From contig DCIJ01000077.1 in the NCBI GenBank assembly GCA_002315945.1, positions 11,169-33,216 on the forward strand: DNA of 22,048 nucleotides, given 5' to 3'. The notes under the pieces were generated by a model that saw nothing but the letters and a program-made list of their open reading frames with translations, was not told the DNA's origin and made no database searches. The DNA is from Lachnospiraceae bacterium UBA1729. Its GTDB lineage: Bacteria; Bacillota; Clostridia; Lachnospirales; Lachnospiraceae. A program made the translations under genes and the position numbers. Below, piece after piece: positions 7,742 through 14,821 of this stretch (the stretch's first letter is position 1; the number at the start of each line of letters is the position of its first letter).

Positions 7742-9055
7742 ATGAAAAAGAAGTTAGTATCGATTTTACTGACAGTGGCAATGACAGCAGCAATGCTTGT
7801 TGGCTGTGGACAAAGTGCACCTGAGGAAACAGAAAGCTCAGACAGTGCTGCACCAGCAGTTGAAAGCACAGAAAGCGCTGCACCAGCAGCTACAGAGAGC
7901 GCACCGGCAGTAAGTGGGGACAAGAAGAGTGTAGTAATCTGGGATTATTTTGAGACTGATGCTCAGAAAGCAATGATGGACACATTAATCAATGGCTTTA
8001 ATGAATCTCAGGATGAGTTTGTAGCAAGCCATGTGTATGTTCCATTTTCAGATTATGAGAAACAGCTCACACTGGGAATTGCTTCGGGAGAGCTGCCCGA
8101 CCTGGTAATAATGGATGGATGTGGAATGGCTTCATTTATTGAGCTGGGACTGATGGCTGATATTTCAGATGCTGATATTGCATGGGATGAATATATTGCA
8201 GGTCCTATGGATTCAACCATGATGGATGGAAAGCATTATGGAATTCCTTTTGCAACTAACTGTACAGCACTTTTCTACAACAAGGATTTATTTGATGCAG
8301 CAGGAATTGCTTATCCCGATGAGAATACTACATGGGATGATTTTGAAAAGATGGCAATCGCCCTTACCAAGGATGGCGTTGTAGGTTTTGGTAATGCTGG
8401 TGTCAATACAGATGAAGGTACATTCCAGTGCTTACAGTGGCTCTATACAGCAGGTGGAAGCTATACCAATATTGGTGACGGAATCGATGCATACAAGCTT
8501 ATGCAGAGAATGATTGAAGAAGGTGCATGGACAAAAGAAGCAGTTAACTGGACACAGTCAGATGTTAACAACAACTTCATGGCAGGTAACATTGCTATGC
8601 AGCAGAATGGTCCTTGGCAGTTGCCAGGTATCGCAGCTAATGCACCTGAACTTAACTATGGTGTAACAGTTCTTCCAAAACGTGATGCTACCAGTGGACA
8701 GGCTACTTCTATTCTTGGTGGCGAGAATATGGGTGCTGTAAACAAAGAAGATGCATCAGGTGCTAAGGCATTTATCAAGTATTATGATCAGACAGAGGTT
8801 ATGGTAGAGGCTATGAAGCAGTATGGTTCATTTCCTCCTAAGACAGAAGCAGCCAAGGATTCTTACTGGACAGAAGATCCTATGCAGAAGAACTTCATTC
8901 AGCAGCTTGAAACATCTATTCCAAGAGGACCTTCACCAGCATGGCCTTCATACTCTGCAGCAATCCAGACAGGTTTCCAGGAGGTTATGACCTCTGCCAA
9001 GACACCTGAACAGGCAGCAGTAGATACTCAGGCAGCAGTAGATGCAGTAAAATAA
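7742..9055 (+). CDS. Sugar ABC transporter substrate-binding lipoprotein (SBP2)
   Basis: The main extracellular binding protein of the following sugar ABC transporter, 437 residues. The signal peptide ends MLVGC with lipid-anchored Cys22. It is followed by a low-complexity Ser/Ala/Glu/Pro tether (about residues 24-58) with repeated ESTESAAPA-like pieces, and then the binding domain starting VVIWDYFET. The blocks LPDLVIMDG, HYGIPFATNCTALFYNKDLFDAAGI and NGPWQLPG are typical of family-1 sugar-binding proteins. A promoter region and a very strong ribosome binding site precede it. The stop is followed by several RNA hairpins that probably let it be made in excess over the permeases. The ligand is probably an arabinose-containing oligosaccharide, inferred only from the GH127 gene in the same unit. 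Confidence 0.94.
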   Translation: MKKKLVSILLTVAMTAAMLVGCGQSAPEETESSDSAAPAVESTESAAPAATESAPAVSGDKKSVVIWDYFETDAQKAMMDTLINGFNESQDEFVASHVYVPFSDYEKQLTLGIASGELPDLVIMDGCGMASFIELGLMADISDADIAWDEYIAGPMDSTMMDGKHYGIPFATNCTALFYNKDLFDAAGIAYPDENTTWDDFEKMAIALTKDGVVGFGNAGVNTDEGTFQCLQWLYTAGGSYTNIGDGIDAYKLMQRMIEEGAWTKEAVNWTQSDVNNNFMAGNIAMQQNGPWQLPGIAANAPELNYGVTVLPKRDATSGQATSILGGENMGAVNKEDASGAKAFIKYYDQTEVMVEAMKQYGSFPPKTEAAKDSYWTEDPMQKNFIQQLETSIPRGPSPAWPSYSAAIQTGFQEVMTSAKTPEQAAVDTQAAVDAVK

Positions 9056-9078
9056 GCAATTTATTCTGAATAGATTGC
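9056..9078 (+). promoter_or_regulatory. Intercistronic hairpin directly after SBP2
   Basis: Bases 9056-9064 pair with 9070-9078 (nine pairs including one G-U) around a 5-nt loop. The stem begins on the first base after the SBP2 stop codon. No U-tract follows, so it is more likely a 3'-end stabiliser or decay stop than a terminator. A small CGTC-GAAA-GACG tetraloop hairpin follows at 9086-9097. Confidence 0.45.
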
Positions 9079-9123
9079 TCCCAACCGTCGAAAGACGAAA
9101 GAATAAAAATAGTTATTACTCAT

Positions 9124-9153
9124 AGTCTCATGGGGCATGTGCCCCATGAGATT
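9124..9153 (+). promoter_or_regulatory. Strong intercistronic hairpin between SBP2 and the permeases
   Basis: TCTCATGGGGC (9126-9136) and GCCCCATGAGA (9141-9151) pair perfectly over 11 bp around the loop ATGT, with two further outer pairs possible. Only AUUUGAG follows, so full termination is unlikely; partial attenuation or mRNA stabilisation of the binding-protein segment fits better. The 5' arm can also pair with either of the two downstream repeats. Confidence 0.6.
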
Positions 9154-9156
9154 TGA

Positions 9157-9222
9157 GCACATACCATGAGGCCACTCGCGAAGCGTGTGGTGTTGTGGCA
9201 CATACCATGAGGATACTCGCGA
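9157..9222 (+). repeat. Direct repeat pair duplicating the permease ribosome binding site
   Basis: Two 25-bp copies (9157-9181 and 9198-9222, 41 bp apart) match at 23 of 25 positions; the differences are CC versus AT at repeat positions 16-17. Each contains GCACATACCATGAGG followed by ACTCGCGA. The GAGG in copy 2 is the likely ribosome binding site for the permease ATG at 9224, and copy 1 is followed by an in-frame GTG at 9185. Copy 1 runs into a hairpin (9171-9179 with 9183-9191, GAA loop). Confidence 0.75.
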
Positions 9223-9223
9223 T

Positions 9224-10132
9224 ATGAAAAAAACTGGACACAAACTCAGTGCAGCCAATCTGGGATTACTATTTTCTCTGCCTGCACTTATATATATGAT
9301 GATTTTTATTGGTTATCCAATGATTCAAAATCTGATATTAAGTTTAAAAAATGTAGATGTATATACCTTCGCAAGACCTGAAAATCAAGCCTTTGTGGGG
9401 ATAGATAATTATATAGCACTTTTCTCCAATGCAAACTCAGTGCTTCCAAAGGCTATTATCAACACAGTGATATTCACTGTGGCCAGCATTTTTTTTCAGT
9501 TTATTATTGGCTTTGGATTGGCACTTTTATTTAATAATAAATTTCCGGGGTGCTCCTTCTTCAGGGGAGTGACAATGATTTCCTGGCTCCTGCCGGTAAC
9601 CGTTGCAGGACTTCTGTTTAAATTCATGTTTCAGTTAAATGGTGGAATAATCAATCAGTTTTTGACGTCACTGCATATACTTGAGGAGCCGATTGAGTGG
9701 CTCCTGGAAGGCAGGACTGCCATGGTGGCAATTGTGGTTGCCAACATATGGATTGGAATTCCATTTAATATGATGCTGATTCTTACAGGTCTGACAACCA
9801 TTTCACCAGAAATATACGAAAGTGCGGGCCTGGATGGAGCAAACAAGCTTCAGACGTTATTTATGATTACAATACCTATGATCAAGCCTGCAATTATGTC
9901 AGTACTGACATTGGGATTTGTGTATACATTCAAGGTTTTTGACCTGGTATGGGTTATGACCAAGGGAGGACCGGTAAATGCAACTGAGCTGGTCAGCACC
10001 TATGCATACAGGCTTTCATTTGAGGAATTCAAATTTTCAGAGGGCGCAGCAGCGGCAAATGTATTGTTCCTGATTCTTTTGGTAGTAGGAATTTTCTATA
10101 TTAAGACAATTGATGATAATGAGGTAATGTAG
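9224..10132 (+). CDS. Sugar ABC transporter permease (MalF/UgpA type)
   Basis: An inner-membrane subunit of the carbohydrate ABC importer, 302 residues from the ATG at 9224. It has about six hydrophobic helices, the first at LLFSLPALIYMMIFIGYPMI, and the EAA loop EIYESAGLDGANKLQTLFMITIPMIKP near the C-terminal third, which docks to the ATPase. The reading frame stays open to a GTG at 9185, which would add 13 residues (MWCCGTYHEDTRD). I prefer 9224 because MKKTGHKLSAANLG is a normal permease start and TGAGGA lies about 10 nt upstream. Both possible starts are preceded by a copy of the same duplicated ribosome-binding-site repeat. The second permease follows after 1 nt. Confidence 0.93.
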   Translation: MKKTGHKLSAANLGLLFSLPALIYMMIFIGYPMIQNLILSLKNVDVYTFARPENQAFVGIDNYIALFSNANSVLPKAIINTVIFTVASIFFQFIIGFGLALLFNNKFPGCSFFRGVTMISWLLPVTVAGLLFKFMFQLNGGIINQFLTSLHILEEPIEWLLEGRTAMVAIVVANIWIGIPFNMMLILTGLTTISPEIYESAGLDGANKLQTLFMITIPMIKPAIMSVLTLGFVYTFKVFDLVWVMTKGGPVNATELVSTYAYRLSFEEFKFSEGAAAANVLFLILLVVGIFYIKTIDDNEVM

Positions 10133-10133
10133 C

Positions 10134-10967
10134 ATGAAAAAAAGTAAAAAGAATATGTTAAGCCTGATTATCATAGGGGCATGTATATTTGTAGTGTTTA
10201 TCTTCCCACTGTACTGGATGTTAGTTACAGCTCTAAAGACTCAGCTGGAGATATTTCAGATTCCAACGCCTTTGTGGCCGAGAGATTTAACTTTTGAGGC
10301 TTTTGAAAAACAGTTATCTCAATCCAGTGACACACTTCAGGGATTTAAGAACAGTATTATTATTGCTGTGGGAGCTACAGTAATTTCTACTGTGTTATCA
10401 ATTCCGGCATCCTATGGATTGGCCAGATTTAACTTTAAGGGAAGAAAACTGATTATTCTGTTATTTCTTATTACCCAGATGCTTCCATCAACTTTGGTTC
10501 TTACAGCTTTGTATGTAATGTTTGCCAAAGTAAAGCTTTTGAATAACTACTGGGCTCCGATTCTTGCTGATGCGACACTTGGAATTCCATTTTCAGTAAT
10601 AATTCTGCGTACATATTTTATTTCAATTCCAAAGGAATTGGATGAGGCAGCCAAGATTGATGGATGTGGACATATAAAGGCATTTATCAAAATAATGCTC
10701 CCTATTGCCAAACCCGGTATTGTGGTGGCGGCAGTCTTCTCCTTTGTATATGCCTGGGGTGATCTGATATATGGAATTACCTTTATGACTAATCCAACCA
10801 TGAGGCCTATCACTTCAAGTATTTATAATTATGTACAGCAGTATCAGACCCTGTGGAATTCCACAATGGCCTTTGGTATTATTGCTATATCACCAGTTGT
10901 ACTTATTTTTATCTTTATGCAGAAGTATATTGTCAGTGGTCTGACAAATGGAGCGGTCAAAGCCTAG
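10134..10967 (+). CDS. Sugar ABC transporter permease (MalG/UgpE type)
   Basis: The second membrane subunit, 277 residues, pairing with the upstream MalF-like permease. It starts with a short basic N-terminus and a helix IIIGACIFVVFIFPLYWMLVTALK. The EAA loop is KELDEAAKIDGCGHIKAFIKIMLPIAKPG. The ATG is 1 nt after the previous stop, with GAGG 9 nt upstream. No ATP-binding subunit gene follows, as is common for Firmicutes oligosaccharide importers that share one MsmK-like ATPase; that subunit is inferred to be elsewhere. Confidence 0.94.
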   Translation: MKKSKKNMLSLIIIGACIFVVFIFPLYWMLVTALKTQLEIFQIPTPLWPRDLTFEAFEKQLSQSSDTLQGFKNSIIIAVGATVISTVLSIPASYGLARFNFKGRKLIILLFLITQMLPSTLVLTALYVMFAKVKLLNNYWAPILADATLGIPFSVIILRTYFISIPKELDEAAKIDGCGHIKAFIKIMLPIAKPGIVVAAVFSFVYAWGDLIYGITFMTNPTMRPITSSIYNYVQQYQTLWNSTMAFGIIAISPVVLIFIFMQKYIVSGLTNGAVKA

Positions 10968-10995
10968 ACATTTAACAGGATTTTGGAGGGGCATG

Positions 10996-12927
10996 ATGTT
11001 AAGTAATAGAATGGTTTCGGTACCATTGAAGGATATAAAAATTAATGACTCATTTTGGGGCAAACACATTGATTTAGTAAGCAAAGCAGTAATTCCCTAT
11101 CAGTGGGAAGCTATGAATGACAGAATTCCAGACGCTGAATCCAGTCATGCGATTGAAAATTTTAAGATTGCGGCAGGGGACAGTTTCGGAGAATTCTATG
11201 GGGCTGTATTTCAGGATACAGATGTAGCCAAGTGGCTGGAGGCAGTTGGATTTTCCCTGGCTTCAAAAAAAGATCCTGAACTTGAAAAAACTGCAGATGA
11301 GGTCATTGAGATAATTGGAAGAGCACAACAGCCAGACGGTTATATCAATACCTATTTTACCATCAAAGAGCCCCAAAGAAGATGGACTAATCTGTCAGAG
11401 GGGCATGAATTATATACGGCAGGCCATCTGATTGAAGCTGCTGTAGCATATTATCAGGGTACAGGTAAGAAGAAATTTCTGGAGATAATGTGTCGTTTTG
11501 CAGACTACATAGATGAGGTGTTTGGCTATGGTAAGCTTGAAGGGTATCCAGGTCACCCTGAGGTGGAGCTGGCTTTGGTTAAGCTATACTACGCTACTGG
11601 AGAAAAAAAGTATCTTGATTTATCCAAGTATTTTACAGACAAAAGAGGAGAGGGGAAGAATTATTTTACTGAAGAAATGACTCGCCCATCCTACAAAAGA
11701 ATTTTTCCTGAATTTTCTGGTTTTACACCTGAATATGCTCAGTCACATATGCCCGTGAGACAGCAGACCACAGCAGAGGGGCATGCAGTTCGTGCAGTAT
11801 ATTTGTACACCGCAATGGCGGATTTGGCCTATGAATATCAGGATGAAGAGCTGATGGCTGCCTGCAGGAGATTGTGGGATAATATTGTTGAAAAGAGAAT
11901 GTATATAACTGGTGGAATAGGTTCTTCAGGACATCTGGAGAGATTTACCACAGATTACGATCTGCCCAATGATATTGGATACTGTGAGAGTTGCGCATCT
12001 ATAGGTCTGGCTATGTTTGGCAACAGGATGGTTCAGATTACCAGAGATGCAGCATATGCGGATGTAGTTGAAAGGGCACTTTATAATACCATGCTTGCAG
12101 GTATAGCACTGGATGGAAAAAGCTTTTTCTATGTAAATCCACTGGAGGTATGGCCTAAGAATTGTATAGATGCGACTTCTAGACAGCATGTAAAACCTAT
12201 TCGGCAGAAATGGTTTGGAGTAGCCTGCTGTCCTCCCAATATTGCAAGAACCCTGGCCAGCATGGGGCAGTACATTTACAGCAGCAGTGAAGAAGGACTT
12301 TGTGTTAATCTCTTTATCCAAAACGAGAGTGAGATTACCTTTGGAGACAGGAAGGGCATTGTGAGACTCAACACAGAGTTTCCCAGGGTAAACAGCTTTG
12401 AGATTGTGTTTGAAGAAAATGCACCAGCGAAGCTCTGGCTTAGAATACCATCCTATGCTTCTGACTATGTAATAAAAGCAGATGGAGTTAATATGGCTTA
12501 TGAGGTCGAAAGGGGATATGCAGTAATAGAGGCACCACAGACCGGGTGCACCTATCAGGTATCCTTTAAGGCTGAACCGGTATTTTGTTATGCCAATGCA
12601 CAGGTCAGAGCTGATTCTGGAAGAGTATGTATCACCAGGGGTCCTCTTGTGTATACCTTTGAAGAGGTGGATAACCAGGACAATCTGGAAGCAGTGTATA
12701 TTGATACCAAATCTAAAATTAAGGAAGTGTTTGATGAATCTCTGTTTGGTGGAATAGTCAAGCTTCAGGTCAGGGGAAAAAAGATTATGCCCAGATATTC
12801 TGAAGGAAGTCTTTACAGCACTACGAAACCAGAGCTGGAGGATATTACGCTTACAGCTGTGCCGTATCCCTATTGGAACAACAGAGGCATGGGTGAGATG
12901 TGCGTCTGGATGAAGGCACTATTATAA
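10996..12927 (+). CDS. GH127 beta-L-arabinofuranosidase
   Basis: A glycoside hydrolase of family 127 (formerly DUF1680), which releases L-arabinofuranose from beta-linked arabino-oligosaccharides; 643 residues from the ATG at 10996. The frame is open from an ATG at 10948, but GGAGGGG (10985-10991) sits just before 10996 and the homologous start SFW follows soon after, so the shorter form is chosen. By comparison with the Bifidobacterium enzyme HypBA1, the zinc ligands are Glu331, Cys333 (CESC), Cys411 and Cys412 (ACCPPN), with Cys411 as nucleophile and Glu315 as acid/base. There is no signal peptide, so it acts in the cytoplasm on imported sugar. It is 28 nt behind the permease and belongs to the same unit. 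GH127-like folds also occur in GH142 and GH146, but the match to HypBA1 is close over the whole length. Confidence 0.92.
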   Translation: MLSNRMVSVPLKDIKINDSFWGKHIDLVSKAVIPYQWEAMNDRIPDAESSHAIENFKIAAGDSFGEFYGAVFQDTDVAKWLEAVGFSLASKKDPELEKTADEVIEIIGRAQQPDGYINTYFTIKEPQRRWTNLSEGHELYTAGHLIEAAVAYYQGTGKKKFLEIMCRFADYIDEVFGYGKLEGYPGHPEVELALVKLYYATGEKKYLDLSKYFTDKRGEGKNYFTEEMTRPSYKRIFPEFSGFTPEYAQSHMPVRQQTTAEGHAVRAVYLYTAMADLAYEYQDEELMAACRRLWDNIVEKRMYITGGIGSSGHLERFTTDYDLPNDIGYCESCASIGLAMFGNRMVQITRDAAYADVVERALYNTMLAGIALDGKSFFYVNPLEVWPKNCIDATSRQHVKPIRQKWFGVACCPPNIARTLASMGQYIYSSSEEGLCVNLFIQNESEITFGDRKGIVRLNTEFPRVNSFEIVFEENAPAKLWLRIPSYASDYVIKADGVNMAYEVERGYAVIEAPQTGCTYQVSFKAEPVFCYANAQVRADSGRVCITRGPLVYTFEEVDNQDNLEAVYIDTKSKIKEVFDESLFGGIVKLQVRGKKIMPRYSEGSLYSTTKPELEDITLTAVPYPYWNNRGMGEMCVWMKALL

Positions 12928-12937
12928 TAATACAATA

Positions 12938-13624
12938 CTAATATTCTGGGGACTGTCTGCAGACGGCTATGCTGTAGCCTTGGACAGGAGTGAATTCTTC
13001 GAAACAGCAGTTTTTTGCAGAATAGTCCCCTACAAATTCACAGGCATCCAGACCCTGGGATACACCCTGGCCGGTGAACTTGATATAGCTTTCCTTAAGG
13101 GACCATAGTCTGAAAAATTCATTAGCCTGACTGGCAGGCTCAAGACCTTCCAAATAAGCATATTCCCTTTGCGTAAAATATCTTTTGGCAATGGACAGGT
13201 TATAGTGTCTGTGCTCCTGTATATCTATGCCAACCTCACAATCTGAAAAAATAACGACAGCATAGCTTCCTGAATGGGAAGCGTTGAAATGAATCCTGGG
13301 AAAGCCCTTAAAATAAGGTTTTTCGTTTTCTCCTTTTTCATAGCTCATATCTTTTTCTGCCAGATTAATATCTGCCAGTCCTAAATCTACCAAATGCTTA
13401 AGCCCATAATCAATTAATAATCCTGCCCCAAGGCTAAGCCTCTTGTCAGGATTCATTTTTATGCGTGTGACCTTTGCCTGTCTGTACATTGAAACGTTGT
13501 CCAGGGCTGCCTGAAAGAGATTTGTATCTTCCAGAATGGATACGTCCAAAAGAAACACCCCTTTTGCCGGGCTAGTGATTTTATCGAATATTGAATTAAG
13601 CAGTAAAGATGTGTTTAATGTCAT
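12938..13624 (-). CDS. 4'-phosphopantetheinyl transferase, Sfp type
   Basis: This enzyme transfers phosphopantetheine from CoA to a serine of acyl- or peptidyl-carrier proteins. The 228-residue length matches Sfp. Visible motifs are the GAGLLID segment, FNASHSGSYAVVI, the metal-binding VGIDIQ (Asp134, with Gln136 where Sfp has Glu109) and LWSLKESYIKFTGQG (Glu178 as second metal ligand). The Gln substitution is seen in some PPTases and need not abolish activity. The ATG has AGGA about 8 nt upstream on the - strand. It converges on GH127 with a 10-bp gap and has no nearby carrier-protein or NRPS/PKS gene, so its partner is unknown. Confidence 0.9.
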   Translation of the reverse strand: MTLNTSLLLNSIFDKITSPAKGVFLLDVSILEDTNLFQAALDNVSMYRQAKVTRIKMNPDKRLSLGAGLLIDYGLKHLVDLGLADINLAEKDMSYEKGENEKPYFKGFPRIHFNASHSGSYAVVIFSDCEVGIDIQEHRHYNLSIAKRYFTQREYAYLEGLEPASQANEFFRLWSLKESYIKFTGQGVSQGLDACEFVGDYSAKNCCFEEFTPVQGYSIAVCRQSPEY

Positions 13625-13748
13625 ATTTCCTATATATTAATTCGCTAGCAAAAATTGTACCCAAATGATTATGTCATATCTGTACAGGTTTGAAAAGAAT
13701 GAAGTATTATATGGAAAGATAATCATATTTCTATATTGGAGAAAAGTT

Positions 13749-14456
13749 TTGAAAAGTAGTACAAAAACAATAAAGCCGATTGCTGTTATTCATACTGATT
13801 TTGTAGAAAAATTTGGGATTCCCAGGCAGAGTCTCCAGGTTAAGGGCCTGATGGGCACTATTATTTTTGAGCCGGAATTCAGACATCCCGATGCCCTCAA
13901 GGGGATAGAGCAGTTTTCTCATTTGTGGCTGATATGGGATTTTAGCAAGAATGATAATTCTGTTTTTCATGCCACAGTAAAACCGCCCAGACTCGGTGGA
14001 AACACTCATGTGGGAGTGTTTGCGTCCAGAGCTTCCTTCAGACCCAATGGAATGGGATTGTCAGTGGTAAAGCTTGTGGAAGTGAAGGACACTGAAAAGG
14101 ATGGTCTGATTCTGGTGGTTGAAGGGGCCGATCTGCTGGATGGTACACCCATATATGATATCAAGCCCTATATTCCAGTGTCGGACTGCATTGAGGATGC
14201 CAGAGGTGGATATACGGAAGAGACATGCAAGCACAGACTGGAGGTTGAGTTTCCGGAGAAGCTGCTAGAGCAGATTCCCGAAGAAAAAAGAATACCCCTT
14301 ATGGGGATACTTGAGCAGGACCCCAGACCCCGCTATGGAGTAGATGAAAACAGAGAATTCGGGGTGGCATTTGCCGGTGATAATATCAAGTTTGTAGTAA
14401 ACGGTGATACCCTGACTGTTACAGGAGTTGAAAAAAATTATTCACCTACCCATTGA
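13749..14456 (+). CDS. trmO: TrmO/TsaA-like tRNA (t6A37) methyltransferase
   Basis: A predicted SAM-dependent N6-methyltransferase acting on t6A37 in tRNA. It resembles E. coli TrmO (YaeB) throughout: IAVIHTDFVEKFGIPRQ, FSHLWLIWDF, PPRLGGN, VGVFASRASFRPNGMGLS, LDGTPIYDIKPYIP and the C-terminal QDPRPRYG. The frame opens at ATG 13665, but the extra 28 residues are unlike the family. A TTG at 13749 has GGAG 7 nt upstream and gives 235 residues, the same length as the E. coli protein, so I choose that start. Its promoter was not clear in the 124 bp before it. A weak 6-bp hairpin (14490-14509) followed by TAGTTTT may end the transcript. Confidence 0.88.
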   Translation: MKSSTKTIKPIAVIHTDFVEKFGIPRQSLQVKGLMGTIIFEPEFRHPDALKGIEQFSHLWLIWDFSKNDNSVFHATVKPPRLGGNTHVGVFASRASFRPNGMGLSVVKLVEVKDTEKDGLILVVEGADLLDGTPIYDIKPYIPVSDCIEDARGGYTEETCKHRLEVEFPEKLLEQIPEEKRIPLMGILEQDPRPRYGVDENREFGVAFAGDNIKFVVNGDTLTVTGVEKNYSPTH

Positions 14457-14582
14457 CATTTTTCAAGCATTGATTTAATCTACCCATGAATTGAGGCTTT
14501 GAACTCAATAGTTTTAAACAAAAGTTAAATATTTTCAGAGGTTATTTTTTGCTGATTGCTGATTGTAATGAATAATTAAATA
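14457..14582 (+). promoter_or_regulatory. Non-coding spacer with promoter-like sequence for the downstream RNA
   Basis: No gene is visible here. ATTGAG/CTCAAT (14490-14509) is a weak terminator-like hairpin after trmO. TTGCTG (14549-14554) and AATAAT (14571-14576, five of six to TATAAT) are 16 bp apart and would place a start at about 14583, exactly where a long RNA stem begins. The -35 match is poor, so this is a candidate only. Confidence 0.35.
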
Positions 14583-14759
14583 TTTGAAGGAACGGATTCA
14601 ACAGAGCGATTTGTTGGTATGCCGATGCTGTGGTGCATTAGAACAGTTGTCTAATGCCTGCTTGTTGTGTGTCATTTGTTCCTTCAAGATTAATGACTAT
14701 CATTACAGGATGCGTATAAATGAAATTTCTTAGAGCATGATAGGTCATGCTCTTTTTTT
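14583..14759 (+). ncRNA. Candidate structured RNA (small RNA or leader)
   Basis: The stretch folds into nested helices. TTGAAGGAAC (14584-14593) pairs perfectly with GTTCCTTCAA (14678-14687), and the helix extends inwards through G-U and A-U pairs to about 14597/14674. CAACAG (14599-14604) can pair with TTGTTG (14662-14667). GCATTAGA (14635-14642) pairs with TCTAATGC (14650-14657) as an 8-bp hairpin. A small TAATGA/TCATTA hairpin follows at 14691-14705, and an intrinsic terminator closes the unit. I recognise no Rfam family by eye. It could be a stand-alone RNA of about 177 nt or a leader controlling the MutS2-like gene 62 nt beyond the terminator. Confidence 0.5.
14732..14759 (+). terminator. 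Strong intrinsic terminator
   Basis: AGAGCATGA (14732-14740) and TCATGCTCT (14745-14753) form a perfect 9-bp stem with loop TAGG, running directly into seven T residues (14753-14759). It ends the candidate RNA, or trmO read-through, before the MutS2-like gene. Confidence 0.88.
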
Positions 14760-14761
14760 GC

Positions 14762-14796
14762 GTGGGGACGGTTCTTTTGCAACGAGGAGTGTCCCT
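14762..14796. repeat. REP-like GGGGACGGTTCTTTTG element
   Basis: GTGGGGACGGTTCTTTTGC (14762-14780) carries the core of a dispersed palindromic repeat that I recall from many bacterial genomes, often near Y1/RAYT-type transposases. GGGAC (14765-14769) is matched by GTCCC (14791-14795) as the closing inverted repeat; the interior arms are degenerate. No transposase is present here. The repeat identity is from memory and unverified. Confidence 0.4.
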
Positions 14797-14821
14797 ATTC
14801 GGTATTTTGGAGGAAATAACC

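Noticed and set aside
9185..9223. GTG 9185 as the normal permease start
   Set aside because: The added MWCCGTYHEDTRD is encoded by duplicated ribosome-binding-site DNA and is unlike permease N-termini; ATG 9224 is well placed. Occasional use is not excluded.
12938..13624. Secondary-metabolite gene cluster suggested by the Sfp-type enzyme
   Set aside because: No NRPS, PKS or carrier-protein gene lies in the window.
13665..13748. Longer N-terminus of TrmO starting at ATG 13665
   Set aside because: The extra residues do not match the family and the ATG has no good ribosome binding site, while TTG 13749 has GGAG at 7 nt and gives the usual length.
14583..14759. 6S RNA or small SRP RNA identity for the structured region
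   Set aside because: The main stem closes only about 105 nt, not the whole transcript as in 6S RNA, and the conserved SRP tip sequence is missing.
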